From NCBI RefSeq assembly GCF_003992135.1, contig NZ_RQVN01000008.1, forward strand, positions 1 to 64,000: DNA of 64,000 nt, written 5' to 3'. Every line of letters begins with the position of its first letter. Position 1 is the first letter of the stretch. The notes under the pieces are model-generated. The model made no database searches and had not been told where the DNA came from. It saw only the letters and a list, made by a program, of their open reading frames with translations. Positions 63,924-64,000 of the stretch are shown here, one piece after another. Origin of the DNA: Veillonella sp. VA142 (GTDB lineage Bacteria > Bacillota > Negativicutes > Veillonellales > Veillonellaceae). Both the position numbers and the translations under genes were made by a program.

Positions 63924-64000
63924 TTAACTGTTATACCCTGGCAAGGTAACGATTTGGTGATTTTTATAATACTCTGTCACATAATCGATGAAAGTTTTCA
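63924..64000 (-). CDS. C-terminal end of an unidentified protein (partial)
   Basis: An open minus-strand frame runs from the window edge to TAA at 63924-63926, ending KTFIDYVTEYYKNHQIV and then TLPGYNS. The downstream hairpin supports it being a real gene end. Too short to identify. Confidence 0.45.
   Translation of the reverse strand, partial: KTFIDYVTEYYKNHQIVTLPGYNS

Noticed and set aside
1-64000. CRISPR arrays, tRNAs, rRNAs, phage or IS genes
   Set aside because: No regularly spaced direct repeats, cloverleaf sequences or transposase/integrase-like proteins were seen; the only dispersed repeat is the palindromic element at the left end.

Overview
The window reads as chromosome of an anaerobic, non-sporulating Negativicute, most like Veillonella. 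This is inferred from gene content and style: low-GC Firmicute-type promoters and AGGAGG ribosome sites, RNase Y, a YlbF protein, rubrerythrin, a SelD/YedF selenium module, citrate lyase, an anaerobic radical-SAM HemZ, and both DapL and Ddh for diaminopimelate. No similarity search was possible, so the genus is a judgement. I see no rRNA, tRNA, transposase, prophage or CRISPR array.

Layout. 1-1.7 kb: a lactate/malate dehydrogenase-family gene between copies of a long palindromic repeat. 1.7-2.5 kb: an amino-acid ABC binding lipoprotein. 2.7-5.8 kb: dnaG-rpoD, with a folded RNA element after rpoD. 6-7.5 kb: rny behind its own promoter and a leader terminator. 7.7-19.6 kb: a long minus-strand gene train rarA, ftsK, rodZ-like, ygiQ-like, binding protein, rimO, cinA, recA, recX. 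19.8-20.1 kb: 6S RNA. 20.1-31.7 kb: a second train recJ, relA, dtd, MBL hydrolase, AI-2E permease, fur-like, hemZ, hisS, aspS, with a Fur-like box at its promoter. 31.9-33 kb: rplM-rpsI with an L13-type leader. 33-37.5 kb: a murB-acetyltransferase fusion, ylbF, trmL, moaC, a UPF0173 hydrolase and an orphan gene. 37.7-38.1 kb: a type I toxin-antitoxin locus too small for ordinary gene calling. 38.2-42 kb: thrC, an EamA transporter, gnd. 42.1-42.8 kb: a cobalamin riboswitch with no protein gene behind it. 42.8-49.1 kb: ADP-ribosylglycohydrolase, MATE pump, dapL, ddh, ychF. 49.3-51.9 kb: DUF3343, yedF, selD, DUF951. 52.2-53.9 kb: rubrerythrin in an array of tiny hairpins, then a secreted orphan. 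54-58.8 kb: amino-acid transport and a LysR regulator. 59-63.3 kb: citF, citE, citD and a DASS transporter. A partial gene enters at the right edge.

The most unusual content is RNA. The rubrerythrin transcript carries ten short hairpins of different stem sequence sharing an AAGU tetraloop, three in the 5' leader and seven after the stop, plus an eighth downstream hairpin with a GAGU loop. Next in interest are the type I toxin with its antisense RNA, the cobalamin riboswitch that seems to gate a non-coding transcript, an attenuator-like ychF leader sharing a motif with the toxin locus, a folded element after rpoD, and a leader terminator on rny.

How the genes fit together: the two large trains mix DNA repair (recA, recX, recJ, rarA), cell division (ftsK), translation (aspS, hisS, rimO, dtd) and stress control (relA, fur-like). 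dapL and ddh supply meso-diaminopimelate to the wall that MurB also serves. citDEF and the DASS carrier suit citrate or dicarboxylate fermentation. Rubrerythrin and the Fur-family regulator point to peroxide and iron management in an anaerobe.
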